Assembly (NCBI GenBank): GCA_007134225.1
Contig: SLLE01000076.1
Coordinates: forward strand, 79,111 to 143,110
Reading direction: 5' to 3'
Length of the DNA stretch: 64,000 bases
Origin: Tindallia sp.
GTDB taxonomy: Bacteria; Bacillota; Clostridia; Peptostreptococcales; Tindalliaceae
The notes under the pieces are model-generated. The model saw nothing but the letters and a program-made list of their open reading frames with translations, searched no databases and was not told where the DNA came from. The stretch's first letter is position 1. Each line of letters opens with the position of its first letter. Positions 11,014 through 21,582 of this stretch are shown here, piece after piece. The translations under genes and the position numbers were made by a program.

Positions 11014-13680
11014 TTATTCTTTTTCTGGCTCATGCATATCATTTAAGGGATGTCTTAAGGCTGCCTGAGCCGCAGCAAGCCTGGCAATAGGAACCCGGAA
11101 CGGTGAACAGGAGACATAATCAAGACCGATCATATGACAAAACTCTACAGAATTCGGTTCGCCGCCATGTTCTCCACAAATTCCCAACTTAATGTCACTT
11201 CGTGTACTTCTTCCTTTTTCAATAGCCATTTTCATCATTTCTCCAACCCCTTTTCGATCAATCTGCTGAAAGGGGTCTTTTTCCAAAATACCTTTATCCC
11301 GGTATTCTTTAATAAATCTGCCGGAATCATCTCTGGAGAACCCATAGGCCATTTGAGTCAGGTCATTGGTTCCAAAGGAGAAAAACTCAGCACCTTCTGC
11401 AATTTCATCGGCTACGATCGTTGCTCTGGGTATTTCAATCATGGTGCCAATCAGATAAGGTACCGTTACGCCGCTTTTTTCCAACACTTCCAGAATCACT
11501 TTTTCAACCAGTTCTTTAACATATTCAAATTCTTTCACTTCTCCTACCAGCGGTATCATAATTTCCGGGATTACTTCCTGATTTTCATTTTGTTTCAATT
11601 CGGTAGCTGCTTCCATAATTGCTCTTACCTGCATTTCATATATTTCCGGATACGTAACGGCTAATCGACAACCACGGTGACCTAACATGGGATTAACTTC
11701 TTTAAGTTCGAAGACTATTTCTTTGAGGCGATTATGCGGGACTCCCATTTCAGCTGCTAGTTTTTCTATATCTTCTTTTTCGGACGGCAAGAATTCATGA
11801 AGAGGAGGATCCAGTAATCGAATCGTAACCGGACGCGCACCCATCGCTTTGAAGATTCCAATAAAGTCTTCCTTTTGCATGGGCATCAACTTATCCAATA
11901 CTTTTCGCCTGTCATCTTCTGATCTTGAAAGAATCATCCTTCTCATGACAGAGATTCGATTGTCTTCAAAGAACATATGTTCCGTCCGGCAAAGACCGAT
12001 TCCTTCCGCTCCATATTCAACTGCCTTGGCAGAATCTCTCGGTGTATCTGCATTCGTTCTCACCTTAAGTCGACGAACATTGTCCGCCCATTTCATCAGG
12101 GTTAAAAACTGCCCCCCAAGGCTTGCATCCCTCGTTTCAATTTGTCCAGAATATACATTTCCGGTATTTCCATCAAGGGAAATATAATCATCTGCTCCGA
12201 AAGACTCGGTCTCCGTTTTCATGATTCTTTCTGCTTCGTTAATGTTTAAATCACCGGCACCAGAAACACAGCATTTTCCCATTCCACGAGCTACAACTGC
12301 TGCATGGGATGTCATTCCGCCTTTTGCTGTTAAAATACCGGCTGACGCCACCATTCCCTCGATATCCTCCGGAGAAGTTTCATTTCTAACGAGTATGGCT
12401 CGTTCGCCTGCGGCATCCGCTTTAACAGCTTCTTCCGATGTAAAGCAAATCTTTCCGGAAGCTGCCCCGGAAGATGCTGGCAGCCCTTTTGTGATCAGGG
12501 CAGCATTCTCAAGGGCTTTCTCATTAAAGGTCGGATGCAACAGTTGGTCTAAGTCATTGGGATCTAACCGCAATAGTGCTTCCTCTTTTGTAATCAAGGA
12601 CTCATTCACCATATCTACCGCAATTTGAATGGCTGCATTGGCCGTGCGTTTACCAGTTCTTGTCTGAAGCATATAGAGTTTACCGGATTCAATGGTGAAT
12701 TCAATATCCTGCATATCACGATAATGAATCTCCAACGATCTCGCCACTTCATTAAATTGATTATAAGCCTCCGGCATAATCTTCTTAAGCTCTTCAATAT
12801 CACGAGGTGTTCGAATTCCAGCCACAACATCTTCTCCCTGAGCATTCATCAGAAACTCTCCATATAGTTTGTTTTCTCCTGTCGAAGGGTTTCTGGTAAA
12901 CGCAACACCAGTCCCCGATTCATCACCCATATTACCAAATACCATTACCTGAACATTCACCGCCGTACCCATTTTATGAGGTATATCGTAATGCTCCCGA
13001 TATGTTCTGGCTCTTGGATTATTCCAGGATTTAAACACTGCTTCAACCGCCATCAATAACTGTTGTTGGGGATCCTGAGGAAAATCTTTTTTTGTTTCCT
13101 TTTTAACAACAGATTTGAATGATTCCACCAGTTCTTTAAGATCCTCTGTTGTTAGTTCCGTATCTGTTTCAATTCCTTTGTCACGCTTTTTTGTTTCCAG
13201 TAAATTATCAAATTTATACTTAGGTATCTCCAGCACCACATCACTGAACATTTGAATCAGCCTTCGGTAGCTGTCATAAGCAAAGCGTGGATTTTCCGTT
13301 ATGCTTGCCATTCCTTCTGCTGTTTCATCATTAAGACCCAGATTCAAAATAGTATCCATCATTCCTGGCATGGATACTGCCGCTCCAGACCTCACGGAAA
13401 CCAACAGAGGATTGGTCGGATCCCCGAACTTTTTATCCATTTCCTTTTCCATTTCCTGATGTTTATCATCAATTTGCTGCCGAAGCTCGTCCCAAATGAT
13501 ATTTCCTTTTTCGTAATACTCGATGCAAGCCTCCGTTGTAACAGTGTATCCTGCCGGCACCGGCAAACCGATATTGGTCATTTCTGACAGATTCGACCCT
13601 TTCCCCCCTAAAAGAAATTTCATGTCTGCCGATCCTTCGCGAAAAGCATATACATACCTTTTCAAGTCGCACACCTCCAT
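11014..13680 (-). CDS. ppdK: Pyruvate, phosphate dikinase
   Basis: 888 aa; LLGGKGSNLSEMTNIGLPVPAGYTVTTEAC, GGMTSHAAVVARGMGKCCVSG. Confidence 0.97.
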   Translation of the reverse strand: MEVCDLKRYVYAFREGSADMKFLLGGKGSNLSEMTNIGLPVPAGYTVTTEACIEYYEKGNIIWDELRQQIDDKHQEMEKEMDKKFGDPTNPLLVSVRSGAAVSMPGMMDTILNLGLNDETAEGMASITENPRFAYDSYRRLIQMFSDVVLEIPKYKFDNLLETKKRDKGIETDTELTTEDLKELVESFKSVVKKETKKDFPQDPQQQLLMAVEAVFKSWNNPRARTYREHYDIPHKMGTAVNVQVMVFGNMGDESGTGVAFTRNPSTGENKLYGEFLMNAQGEDVVAGIRTPRDIEELKKIMPEAYNQFNEVARSLEIHYRDMQDIEFTIESGKLYMLQTRTGKRTANAAIQIAVDMVNESLITKEEALLRLDPNDLDQLLHPTFNEKALENAALITKGLPASSGAASGKICFTSEEAVKADAAGERAILVRNETSPEDIEGMVASAGILTAKGGMTSHAAVVARGMGKCCVSGAGDLNINEAERIMKTETESFGADDYISLDGNTGNVYSGQIETRDASLGGQFLTLMKWADNVRRLKVRTNADTPRDSAKAVEYGAEGIGLCRTEHMFFEDNRISVMRRMILSRSEDDRRKVLDKLMPMQKEDFIGIFKAMGARPVTIRLLDPPLHEFLPSEKEDIEKLAAEMGVPHNRLKEIVFELKEVNPMLGHRGCRLAVTYPEIYEMQVRAIMEAATELKQNENQEVIPEIMIPLVGEVKEFEYVKELVEKVILEVLEKSGVTVPYLIGTMIEIPRATIVADEIAEGAEFFSFGTNDLTQMAYGFSRDDSGRFIKEYRDKGILEKDPFQQIDRKGVGEMMKMAIEKGRSTRSDIKLGICGEHGGEPNSVEFCHMIGLDYVSCSPFRVPIARLAAAQAALRHPLNDMHEPEKE

Positions 13681-13684
13681 TTTA

Positions 13685-14533
13685 TTATTTCAGTTTACCC
13701 ACATTATACCCAATTTCTCTGCATATTTCCAAAATTATACTGGCACTCTCTTCGACGGCTCGAGCAGAAACATCAATGACCGGACAACTCAGCTTTCGCA
13801 TGATTTCATCTGCATATTCAAGTTCTTCAATAATCCTTTGAATGCTGGCATAGTTAGCGCCATCTTTTAATCCCAGCGCCTTAATTCTTTCTTTTCTGAT
13901 TTCAATCAGTTTATAAGGATCTGTTGTTAATCCGATAATTTTCTGCGAAGACACATCAAAAAGCTCCTTAGGCGGCTTTACTTCGGGTACCAGAGGAACA
14001 TTGGCCACTTTAATATTTCGATGAGCCAAATACATGCTCAAAGGTGTTTTTGAAGTTCTTGAAATACCAATTAAAACAATATCTGCTTTCTTTAACCCCC
14101 GCGGATCTTTACCATCATCATACTTAACAGCAAATTCAATGGCTTCGATCTTTCTAAAATATTCCTCATCCAACTTTCTAATCAACCCTGCTTCACCAAT
14201 TGGTTTCATCTCAAACCTTTTTTCCAGTGTTTCCATGACGGAAGACATTAAATCAATAGTCAGAATTCTTCTTTTTGTCGCTTCCTGTAGCAGGTATTCT
14301 TTCACGTCTTCAAGGACAAGGGTAAACATAATGATTGAATCTTCAGGTGTTGCTTCCTCCAGCATATCTTCTATTTGAGCTTTTTCGGATACAAAAGAAT
14401 GTCTTCGAATCTCATACTCCGTATAATCAAACTGGCTCAGCGCTGCTTTTGCAACCTGCTCTGCTGTTTCTCCAATGGAATCGGACACGATTAAAATATT
14501 CATTTTTTCTCTCGAATCTTCCTGCATAATCAA
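13685..14533 (-). CDS. PPDK regulatory protein (bifunctional kinase/pyrophosphorylase, DUF299 family)
   Basis: 282 aa; VSDSIGETAEQVAKAAL, IGISRTSKTPLSMYLAHRNIKVANVPLVPEV; adjacent to ppdK. Confidence 0.92.
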   Translation of the reverse strand: MIMQEDSREKMNILIVSDSIGETAEQVAKAALSQFDYTEYEIRRHSFVSEKAQIEDMLEEATPEDSIIMFTLVLEDVKEYLLQEATKRRILTIDLMSSVMETLEKRFEMKPIGEAGLIRKLDEEYFRKIEAIEFAVKYDDGKDPRGLKKADIVLIGISRTSKTPLSMYLAHRNIKVANVPLVPEVKPPKELFDVSSQKIIGLTTDPYKLIEIRKERIKALGLKDGANYASIQRIIEELEYADEIMRKLSCPVIDVSARAVEESASIILEICREIGYNVGKLK

Positions 14534-14555
14534 TTCCCCCTCCTGTCCCCTTTAT

Positions 14556-15944
14556 CTAAAAAGTCATTTTTTCAGCAAGATATTGTTCAATTTGGTCCAT
14601 TGATACCCGTTCCTGCTCCATTGAATCTCTGTGCCTAATTGTCACACTTCCGTCTTCAAGTGTGTCAAAATCGATGGTGATACAATACGGTGTACCAATT
14701 TCATCATGTCGACGATAACGCTTTCCAATACTACCCGCTTCATCGTAATCAATCATATGATTGGCAGCTAACTGATCATACAGCTTCTGAGCTTCTTCTG
14801 AAAGTTTCTTAGTTAATGGCAAAACAGCTGCTTTAAAAGGAGCCAGCGCAGGGTGCAATTTTAATACCACACGACTTTCTTTTTCGTTAATCTCCTCTTC
14901 TTCATATGCATCCACCAAGAATGCCAATGCAACCCGGTCGACGCCTACAGAAGGCTCAATGCAGTAAGGAATATATTTTTCATTCGTCGTTGGATCCATA
15001 TAATGGAAGTCCGTCCCAGAATGCTCACTATGCTGTTTCAGGTCAAAGTCTGTTCGATCAGCAATACCCCAAAGTTCTCCCCATCCAAAAGGAAATTTGA
15101 ATTCAATGTCTGTCGTTGCATTACTATAATGGGATAGCTCCTCCGGTTCATGCTCTCTCATACGGATATTTTGTTCCTGAAGTCCCAGACTTAGCAGCCA
15201 ATTCCTGCAAAAATCTGACCAGTATTGAAACCATTCCATGTCGGTACCAGGCTGACAGAAAAACTCCAATTCCATTTGTTCAAACTCTCTGGTTCTAAAG
15301 GTAAAGTTCCCTGGAGTAATCTCATTTCGAAAGGCTTTACCAATTTGGCCAATACCGAAAGGTACTTTTTTTCTGGAAGAGCGCTGAACGTTCTTAAAGT
15401 TAACAAAAATCCCCTGAGCTGTTTCAGGTCGCAAGTATATTTGGGTACTGCTGTTTTCCGTAACACCCTGAAAGGTTTTAAACATCAGATTAAATTCGCG
15501 AATTTCCGTAAAATTTTTCGCTCCACATTCAGGACAGGAAACGCCTTCCGTATCAATGAAGTCTTTCATTTTTTCAAGAGACCATCCATCGACATGGGCT
15601 TCTTCTGCATCCTCTTTCAAAAAATCTTCAATGATTTTATCTGCTCGGAACCTGCTTTTGCATTCTTTGCAATCCATTAACGGATCGCTAAATCCGCCGA
15701 CATGCCCGGATGCTTCCCACGTTTTAGGATTCATCAAAATCGCAGAATCCAACCCTACGTTGTGAGGGTTTTGTTGAATAAACTTCGCCCACCAGGCTTT
15801 TTTAACATTGTTTTTCAACTCTACTCCCAATGGTCCATAGTCCCATGTATTGGCCAAACCACCATATATTTCCGAGCCTGCGAATACAAACCCTCTATTT
15901 TTGGCCATCGCTACGATCTTTTCCATACTTTTTTCCTGACTCAT
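14556..15944 (-). CDS. glyS: Glycyl-tRNA synthetase, alpha2 type
   Basis: Start at [21 protein letters not shown] after TAAAGGAGGAAACGAC; the ORF-track start at 16115 runs into the T-box; [12 protein letters not shown]. Confidence 0.95.
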   Translation of the reverse strand: MSQEKSMEKIVAMAKNRGFVFAGSEIYGGLANTWDYGPLGVELKNNVKKAWWAKFIQQNPHNVGLDSAILMNPKTWEASGHVGGFSDPLMDCKECKSRFRADKIIEDFLKEDAEEAHVDGWSLEKMKDFIDTEGVSCPECGAKNFTEIREFNLMFKTFQGVTENSSTQIYLRPETAQGIFVNFKNVQRSSRKKVPFGIGQIGKAFRNEITPGNFTFRTREFEQMELEFFCQPGTDMEWFQYWSDFCRNWLLSLGLQEQNIRMREHEPEELSHYSNATTDIEFKFPFGWGELWGIADRTDFDLKQHSEHSGTDFHYMDPTTNEKYIPYCIEPSVGVDRVALAFLVDAYEEEEINEKESRVVLKLHPALAPFKAAVLPLTKKLSEEAQKLYDQLAANHMIDYDEAGSIGKRYRRHDEIGTPYCITIDFDTLEDGSVTIRHRDSMEQERVSMDQIEQYLAEKMTF

Positions 15945-15964
15945 GTCGTTTCCTCCTTTAAAAT

Positions 15965-16165
15965 TGTTCAAAAAAATGCCTTTCATCCCAATAAAACCTA
16001 GGGACGAAAGACATATAACCTTCCGCGGTTCCACCCTATTTGACACAATGCTCGTGTCCACTTTGTCCTTAAGCTCCGAAGCGCCCTTCACACCTATCCG
16101 GTACCAGGCTTTCACTCTTCCCGGCTCGCTTCAACCTTCCAGCATGTTACTCCTCTTCTTCATCG
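15965..16165 (-). promoter_or_regulatory. T-box leader of glyS, Gly specifier (GGC at 16085-16083)
   Basis: Minus strand GTGAAGGGCGCTTCGGAGC specifier context; GGTGGAACCGCGG T-box; terminator GTCTTTCGTCCCTAGGTTTTATTGGGATGAAAGGC. Confidence 0.9.
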
Positions 16166-16267
16166 CTCTACAAGTATTAATGATACTTATAATGAATGTA
16201 TCAGATTCAGATAAAACTGTCAATTTTAGTATTCAAAGTCTTCTGGTAACAAGGTCTTTTCTTCAGC

Positions 16268-17263
16268 CTATAAATCGTTATAAAGGCTTATTTTGCCAAT
16301 ATGTTCACCTTTTTCCAGTAAAGCATGTGCTTCGCTTACTTGTGTAAAGCCATAGGATTTATCATGCATTAAAACCTGTAACGTTCCTGTTTGCATTAAA
16401 TTAGCTATTTTTACCAGTGTATCTCCCATTTCCTCTCTTCCGGACTCAGATAATAATGGCATTAAGAGGAATACCACATGAAGCGTTAGACCCTTTGCGT
16501 GTAGAGGAGATAAGTCATGGGTGGATCTTGTATTGGTGGAAATGATAACACCTTTAGGAGCTGCCGCCCGGAAGGAACGATCAAGGTTTTCTTTTCCCAC
16601 CGTGTCCAGAATAAGGTCAAACCCTCTTCCGTCTGTTAAACGACGGACATATTCTTCAACATTCTCTTTTGTATAATTTATCGTCTCATCTGCTCCAAGT
16701 TTCGAGGCGATTGCAGATTTTTCATCGTTGGAAACTGTAGCCGTCACATGTGCACCAAGATATTTAGCAAGCTGGACGGCCACATGACCCACACCCCCGG
16801 TTCCACCATGAATCAGTACTCTATCACCTTTTTTAACTTTCCCTCTGTTGACCAGTGCTTCCCATGCCGTCAGTGACACTACCGGTAGCGCGGCTGCCTG
16901 AGACATTGATATTTTATCAGGTTTTTTGGCCAGCAGTCGTTCATCAATCACCATGTATTCCGCCAAAGCACCACAATGCCCCCTTACACCTCCGCCCAAT
17001 GCAAAAACGTCCTCCCCTACCTTGAAATCCGTGACATCCGACGATACTTCCACGATTGTTCCCGCTGCATCTCCATGCAGCACCGCAGGAAAATCAGGTG
17101 TTGCCGCCAGGACCAGGCCGCTCCTGATTTTCGTATCGATGGGGTTCACACAAGAAGCCATTACTCTTATCTTTACATAACCAGGTTGTAAATCAGGCTC
17201 ATCCACTTCTTGTTTAACAAACACATCCGGGTTACCGAATTCATTCATCACCATTGCTTTCAT
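16268..17263 (-). CDS. NADP-dependent zinc-type alcohol dehydrogenase/quinone oxidoreductase-like protein
   Basis: MKAMVMNEFGNPDVFVKQEV; GDRVLIHGGTGGVGHVAVQLAKYLGA; start moved from 17323 to the MKAMVM start. Confidence 0.88.
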   Translation of the reverse strand: MKAMVMNEFGNPDVFVKQEVDEPDLQPGYVKIRVMASCVNPIDTKIRSGLVLAATPDFPAVLHGDAAGTIVEVSSDVTDFKVGEDVFALGGGVRGHCGALAEYMVIDERLLAKKPDKISMSQAAALPVVSLTAWEALVNRGKVKKGDRVLIHGGTGGVGHVAVQLAKYLGAHVTATVSNDEKSAIASKLGADETINYTKENVEEYVRRLTDGRGFDLILDTVGKENLDRSFRAAAPKGVIISTNTRSTHDLSPLHAKGLTLHVVFLLMPLLSESGREEMGDTLVKIANLMQTGTLQVLMHDKSYGFTQVSEAHALLEKGEHIGKISLYNDL

Positions 17264-17789
17264 TTCCAATTCCCCTTCCCTATTATTGACCTTTTTACCC
17301 TTCTTAATAAATACATTACCCAATTTATAGTTTAATTACTTACCATTCATCTATGAATAACTCATACTCCGCTGTGCGTCCTGAATAAAGCAAGAAACCG
17401 AAAGAAGGGACGGATCACCGAGGATACGGTATTCTCACTATGAGCACACTTTTTCTCCAGATTGGAACGGAATGAGGGGGTAACATTTCAGGCAGCAGAA
17501 GATATATTTAAAATTTCATGAGTCAGCTCAGGGAATGATTGAGTAAGACTTGACAAAAAAAAAGAAAAACGGTATTCTGTAACGAAAGAAGAAATATAGA
17601 AGTGTATTGGATCAAGTTAAATGTAGTTAGGTGTAGGCTTTTAACTCCTCGAAACAATTGGAATCAGAGGTGCATACCACGCATGTCTAAACAACTTTTA
17701 AAGTCTCGCTATATTATTGATTGTTTTCAGATTTTTCAAACTTTTTACTCGAATTATCATGGTCTTAGTAAAGACATTTGATAGATTTT

Positions 17790-17815
17790 ATGATAATGAA
17801 GTAATTCATTATCAT
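17790..17815. repeat. 26-bp palindrome ATGATAATGAA-GTAA-TTCATTATCAT
   Basis: Perfect 11-bp inverted arms with 4-nt spacer in a long intergenic region. Confidence 0.85.
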
Positions 17816-18156
17816 AGAAGGAACAATATGATTTTTTGCAATTACGAAAGGCTTAGTATTATGCTATCTTAGAGGGACAATCATAGATGAAGGGAGTGAC
17901 TTAAAAAAAATATACTAAAAGAATTTAAAAAGATTGTTGAAGCGTAATCTTGTTTTAAGAGCTTTCTAAAGGCAATGGATCCAATCGTTTCACTGAAAAC
18001 ATATTGTTCTAAATACAGCCTGGAGGCCTTAGTAATATAGCTCTGAAGAGAAGAGTGGTCTATAGGCTATCTTCATGACAACTCGATCGTGCAGACCAAT
18101 CATAAAATTTTCAAATGAGTAAGAATTAAACTAGAATTTCATAAGGAGGTTTTTTA

Positions 18157-19695
18157 GTGGAGGCAGTATTAGAGCAAATTCAGCATTTGCAAATTTTAAA
18201 TCAATTTTGGCTTTCTATTTTCTTATTAATTCCAATGGTCCTGGTAGCAAGAACCGTTGTTGCAGGGACGAGGTTTTCGCCCATATTAATTGTTGTTATT
18301 TTCGGTTTGAGCTTAGGCTTCGTATTGGTTGCCAGTGGAGTTGCAACGCCAGGCTTATCAGAATTTCCCATTATTGATTTCATCAGCAGAACCAGTGTTT
18401 TGGCATTAACCGTTTCCTTTTTTGTTGGTGGTCAGGAAATGCGTAAGATTTTCGGCAAAAAAGATGTGCCGTATGCTGATATGGTAGTTCCCTCTACACA
18501 AGAAACTATATTGGGTACAAACAGTACCCAGCTGGTCTATATTATCAGATCTTTCTTTTTACTTCTGGGTATTGAGTCATTATACAGGATTATTGTAGGT
18601 CTTCCCTTTGGAGATATTAGTCGTTATTATTCTTTATTGGCTTATATTGGAATCATTGGTGCGATTATTTTATTGGATCATAGAGCCTCTATTACTGATA
18701 AACGACTTTATGTTAAAAAAGGGGTCGTAGAAATGATTGGGCTTACTGCAATGCTTGTTGTTACATATCATATTTCAGTAGCCATTAACCCCATCATTGG
18801 ACTTCCTCAAATTTTCTTTTCTGTAGTGCTTTCTGCTGCAGCGGGAGCAATTTTTTATAAATGGGTATTCGGACCTACCATTAAAGCTTTACTATTTGCA
18901 GGGATTCCTGTGCTTTTAGCAGCCAACTTCATCGTAGGGGGCTCTAGAATGGGAGAAGCCTTTGCTATTGAAGGAATGACTGCAGTTATGGCTTATGGAT
19001 TTTTTGGTCAGATGTTCTGGATGTTCGGAGGAATTGCTATTCTTATGTTTTTCGCAAAAACAACTCATGCTGGCATTTTAGCCCCAGGAATGGCAGGCGG
19101 CCTTTCTCACTCTGGTCTAACAGGAGCCTGTACAGCAGGAGACTTAGGAGATACTGCTGCAAAGCGAGCGCCTATTATGATCAATGTACCCTTTGTAGGC
19201 CATCTCTTTGTATTTTCTATATTGGCTATGAGTGCTGAAAGAGGCTCTTTAATGCTGGTTCCTGCCTTTCTGATCGTTTCAGCAGGCTTTCTCTTCACAT
19301 TTTTAGCCGTTAGAACTCTTAGAAAGGCTAATGGTCATGATCCTACTGAGGTTAAAGGATTGATGCAATGGTGTCTTGGAATTCAGCTCTTAGCAGTTTT
19401 CGGAGGCTTTACATTATTGGCCTTAGCAGGAATGCCTATAGGATACTCTGGTATGGCTAAATCTTCTGCTATTTCTCATTTTGGGTTATTTGCTGCAACT
19501 CAGGGAGGAATGTTCGGTGAGGAAGCGGCTGCTATGATTCCATTTATTTTTGCCATGCCGTTCTTAATCCATCCATTTGTATTCTATATGTTTGGTAAAG
19601 CCATGGAAAATGAAGGACACATGCCTAAAAAGCCTGTATATACATTAGCTGCCATAGGTACAATAGGAATTATTTATGCTTTATTGTCTGTGTAA
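18157..19695 (+). CDS. Polytopic membrane protein of unknown function, possible transporter
   Basis: 512 aa, many hydrophobic segments; GTG start after AAGGAGG; conserved-looking core FFAKTTHAGILAPGMAGGLSHSGLTGACTAGDLGDTAAKRAPIMINVPFVGHLF; family not recognised. Confidence 0.85.
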   Translation: MEAVLEQIQHLQILNQFWLSIFLLIPMVLVARTVVAGTRFSPILIVVIFGLSLGFVLVASGVATPGLSEFPIIDFISRTSVLALTVSFFVGGQEMRKIFGKKDVPYADMVVPSTQETILGTNSTQLVYIIRSFFLLLGIESLYRIIVGLPFGDISRYYSLLAYIGIIGAIILLDHRASITDKRLYVKKGVVEMIGLTAMLVVTYHISVAINPIIGLPQIFFSVVLSAAAGAIFYKWVFGPTIKALLFAGIPVLLAANFIVGGSRMGEAFAIEGMTAVMAYGFFGQMFWMFGGIAILMFFAKTTHAGILAPGMAGGLSHSGLTGACTAGDLGDTAAKRAPIMINVPFVGHLFVFSILAMSAERGSLMLVPAFLIVSAGFLFTFLAVRTLRKANGHDPTEVKGLMQWCLGIQLLAVFGGFTLLALAGMPIGYSGMAKSSAISHFGLFAATQGGMFGEEAAAMIPFIFAMPFLIHPFVFYMFGKAMENEGHMPKKPVYTLAAIGTIGIIYALLSV

Positions 19696-19715
19696 TAAGT
19701 AATTATAAACAGGAA

Positions 19716-19758
19716 AAAAAAAGCAGAAACGTATTGAATCTTCTGCTTTTTTTTATTG
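19716..19758. terminator. Terminator downstream of the membrane protein gene
   Basis: aaaaaaaagcagaa-acgtattgaatc-ttctgctttttttt. Confidence 0.8.
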
Positions 19759-19877
19759 CTTTTTTTGAAGTGGAGGAGGAAGACGGCCTGCGAAAAAGAA
19801 GCCGCAACAGCAATATCAGTTAAAAAGTTTTCTGTTGAAGTAATTGGAATAGCCTCGTAGTTTGCTCTTCACCTTTT

Positions 19878-21563
19878 TTAACCCTGCGACTCTTCTGTTA
19901 TCAGATCTTTAATGGCTGCTCCAGGTGGTACCATAGGAAAAACCTTATCATCCGGATCAATAGGACAATGGATCACAACGGGCACTTTCTGGGCCAATGC
20001 TTCTTTCAATACCGGTTCCACATCCTCAATTTTTTCTAATTTGTATCCTTTCGCACCGTAAGCTTCTGCCAGTTTGACAAAGTCAGTGCATCGGTTACGG
20101 TCTGTTTGGGAATAGCGCTTATCAAAGAACAAATCCTGCCACTGTCGCACCATCCCTAGAACCTGATTATCCAGAACAATCACAACAACTGGCAGTTCAT
20201 AATGAACGGCAGTAGCCAGCTCATTATTGTTCATGCAAAAGCTTCCATCTCCTGCAATATTAACTACAATTTTATCCGGATTACCAAGTTTTGCTCCAAG
20301 GCTGGCCCCCAGTCCATATCCCATGGTTCCAAGCCCTCCTGACGAGAGAAAGGTTCTTGGCAAAACATAGTCATAGTACTGCGCTGACCACATTTGACTT
20401 TGACCGACTTCTGTTGTGATAATCGCTTTACCAGAAGTTAACTCGCTAAGCTTTCGAATGATATAGTGTGGCTTAATGCTTCCATTCTGATTGCAGGCCA
20501 GTGGATACTGCTTTTTCCAGTAAATAATTTGTTCTTTCCATTCGAGCCTATGCATCCTTGTTTCCGTCGTTAGCTTTTCATTCAACCTTTTTAGTGAAGC
20601 TTTTACATCCCCGGCTACATGGTAAAAAGCCCTTACATTTTTATTAATTTCAGCCGGATCAACGTCTATATGAACGATATTCGCTTCCTCAGCAAACATT
20701 TTTGTGTTACTGGTAATGCGGTCACTAAATCTTGACCCGACTGCAATAAACAAATCACATTCTGATGATGCTAAGTTGGATGTCTTACTCCCGTGCATAC
20801 CAATCATCCCTGTGAACAGCTCATGATTTGTTGGAACTCCTCCAAGCCCCATTAGCGTCGAAGATACCGGTGATTGCATTTTTTCAACCAGCTCAAGGGC
20901 CTCTACGGCAGCATCGGCTCGGATAACACCACCACCAGTGAGAATAAACGGCTTTTTCGCTTCTTTAATGAGTGAGACAACCGCATCCAAAGTCTCTTCA
21001 CAGATTTCCTCGGTATGCTCCATAATCGGCTCAGCTTCTTCTTTTTCATACTCAGCCATTGCTGATGTAACATCCTTTGGTATATCAATCAGAACTGGTC
21101 CTGGGCGTCCATCCTGAGCAATATAAAAGGCTTTTCTAACGGTTTTTGCCAGGTCTTTCACGTTTTTTACAATAAAGTTATGTTTTGTAATCGGCATCGT
21201 AATTCCGGTAATATCAACTTCCTGGAAGCTATCTTTGCCCAACAATGCTACAGGCACATTTCCTGTGATAGCAACCATGGGAACTGAGTCCATATAGGCG
21301 GTAGCGATACCAGTTACAAGATTTGTAGCACCGGGACCAGACGTAGCAATGCATACCCCAACTTTTCCCGTTGATCTTGCATAGCCGTCTGCAGCATGCG
21401 ACGCTCCCTGTTCGTGAGCAGTTAAAATGTGTCTGATACGGTCTTGGTACTCATAGATTGCATCATAGATATTGATGACCGCTCCACCAGGATAACCAAA
21501 TATGGTATCAACCTGTTGCTCCAACAAACATTCCATCAAGATTTGAGATCCATTTAAACGCAT
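19878..21563 (-). CDS. ilvB: Acetolactate synthase large subunit (operon copy)
   Basis: MRLNGSQILMECLLEQQVDTIFGYPGGAVINIYDAI; GDGSFCMNNNELATAV. Confidence 0.95.
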   Translation of the reverse strand: MRLNGSQILMECLLEQQVDTIFGYPGGAVINIYDAIYEYQDRIRHILTAHEQGASHAADGYARSTGKVGVCIATSGPGATNLVTGIATAYMDSVPMVAITGNVPVALLGKDSFQEVDITGITMPITKHNFIVKNVKDLAKTVRKAFYIAQDGRPGPVLIDIPKDVTSAMAEYEKEEAEPIMEHTEEICEETLDAVVSLIKEAKKPFILTGGGVIRADAAVEALELVEKMQSPVSSTLMGLGGVPTNHELFTGMIGMHGSKTSNLASSECDLFIAVGSRFSDRITSNTKMFAEEANIVHIDVDPAEINKNVRAFYHVAGDVKASLKRLNEKLTTETRMHRLEWKEQIIYWKKQYPLACNQNGSIKPHYIIRKLSELTSGKAIITTEVGQSQMWSAQYYDYVLPRTFLSSGGLGTMGYGLGASLGAKLGNPDKIVVNIAGDGSFCMNNNELATAVHYELPVVVIVLDNQVLGMVRQWQDLFFDKRYSQTDRNRCTDFVKLAEAYGAKGYKLEKIEDVEPVLKEALAQKVPVVIHCPIDPDDKVFPMVPPGAAIKDLITEESQG

Positions 21564-21582
21564 TGAGTGACACACCTTTCCT

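Noticed and set aside
15945-16115. N-terminal extension of GlyS in the ORF track
   Set aside because: The segment is the T-box terminator region; RBS and conserved N-terminus support the start at 15944
17630-17690. Lysine riboswitch (AGAGGTGC... similarity)
   Set aside because: Lacks the other conserved L-box blocks (AGTA, GGAAAG, GCCGAAG) and the downstream gene shows no lysine link
17790-17815. Canonical Fur box
   Set aside because: Half sites match but spacing (22 bp GATAAT...ATTATC) differs from the 19-bp consensus and no iron gene is adjacent; kept only as an unexplained palindrome
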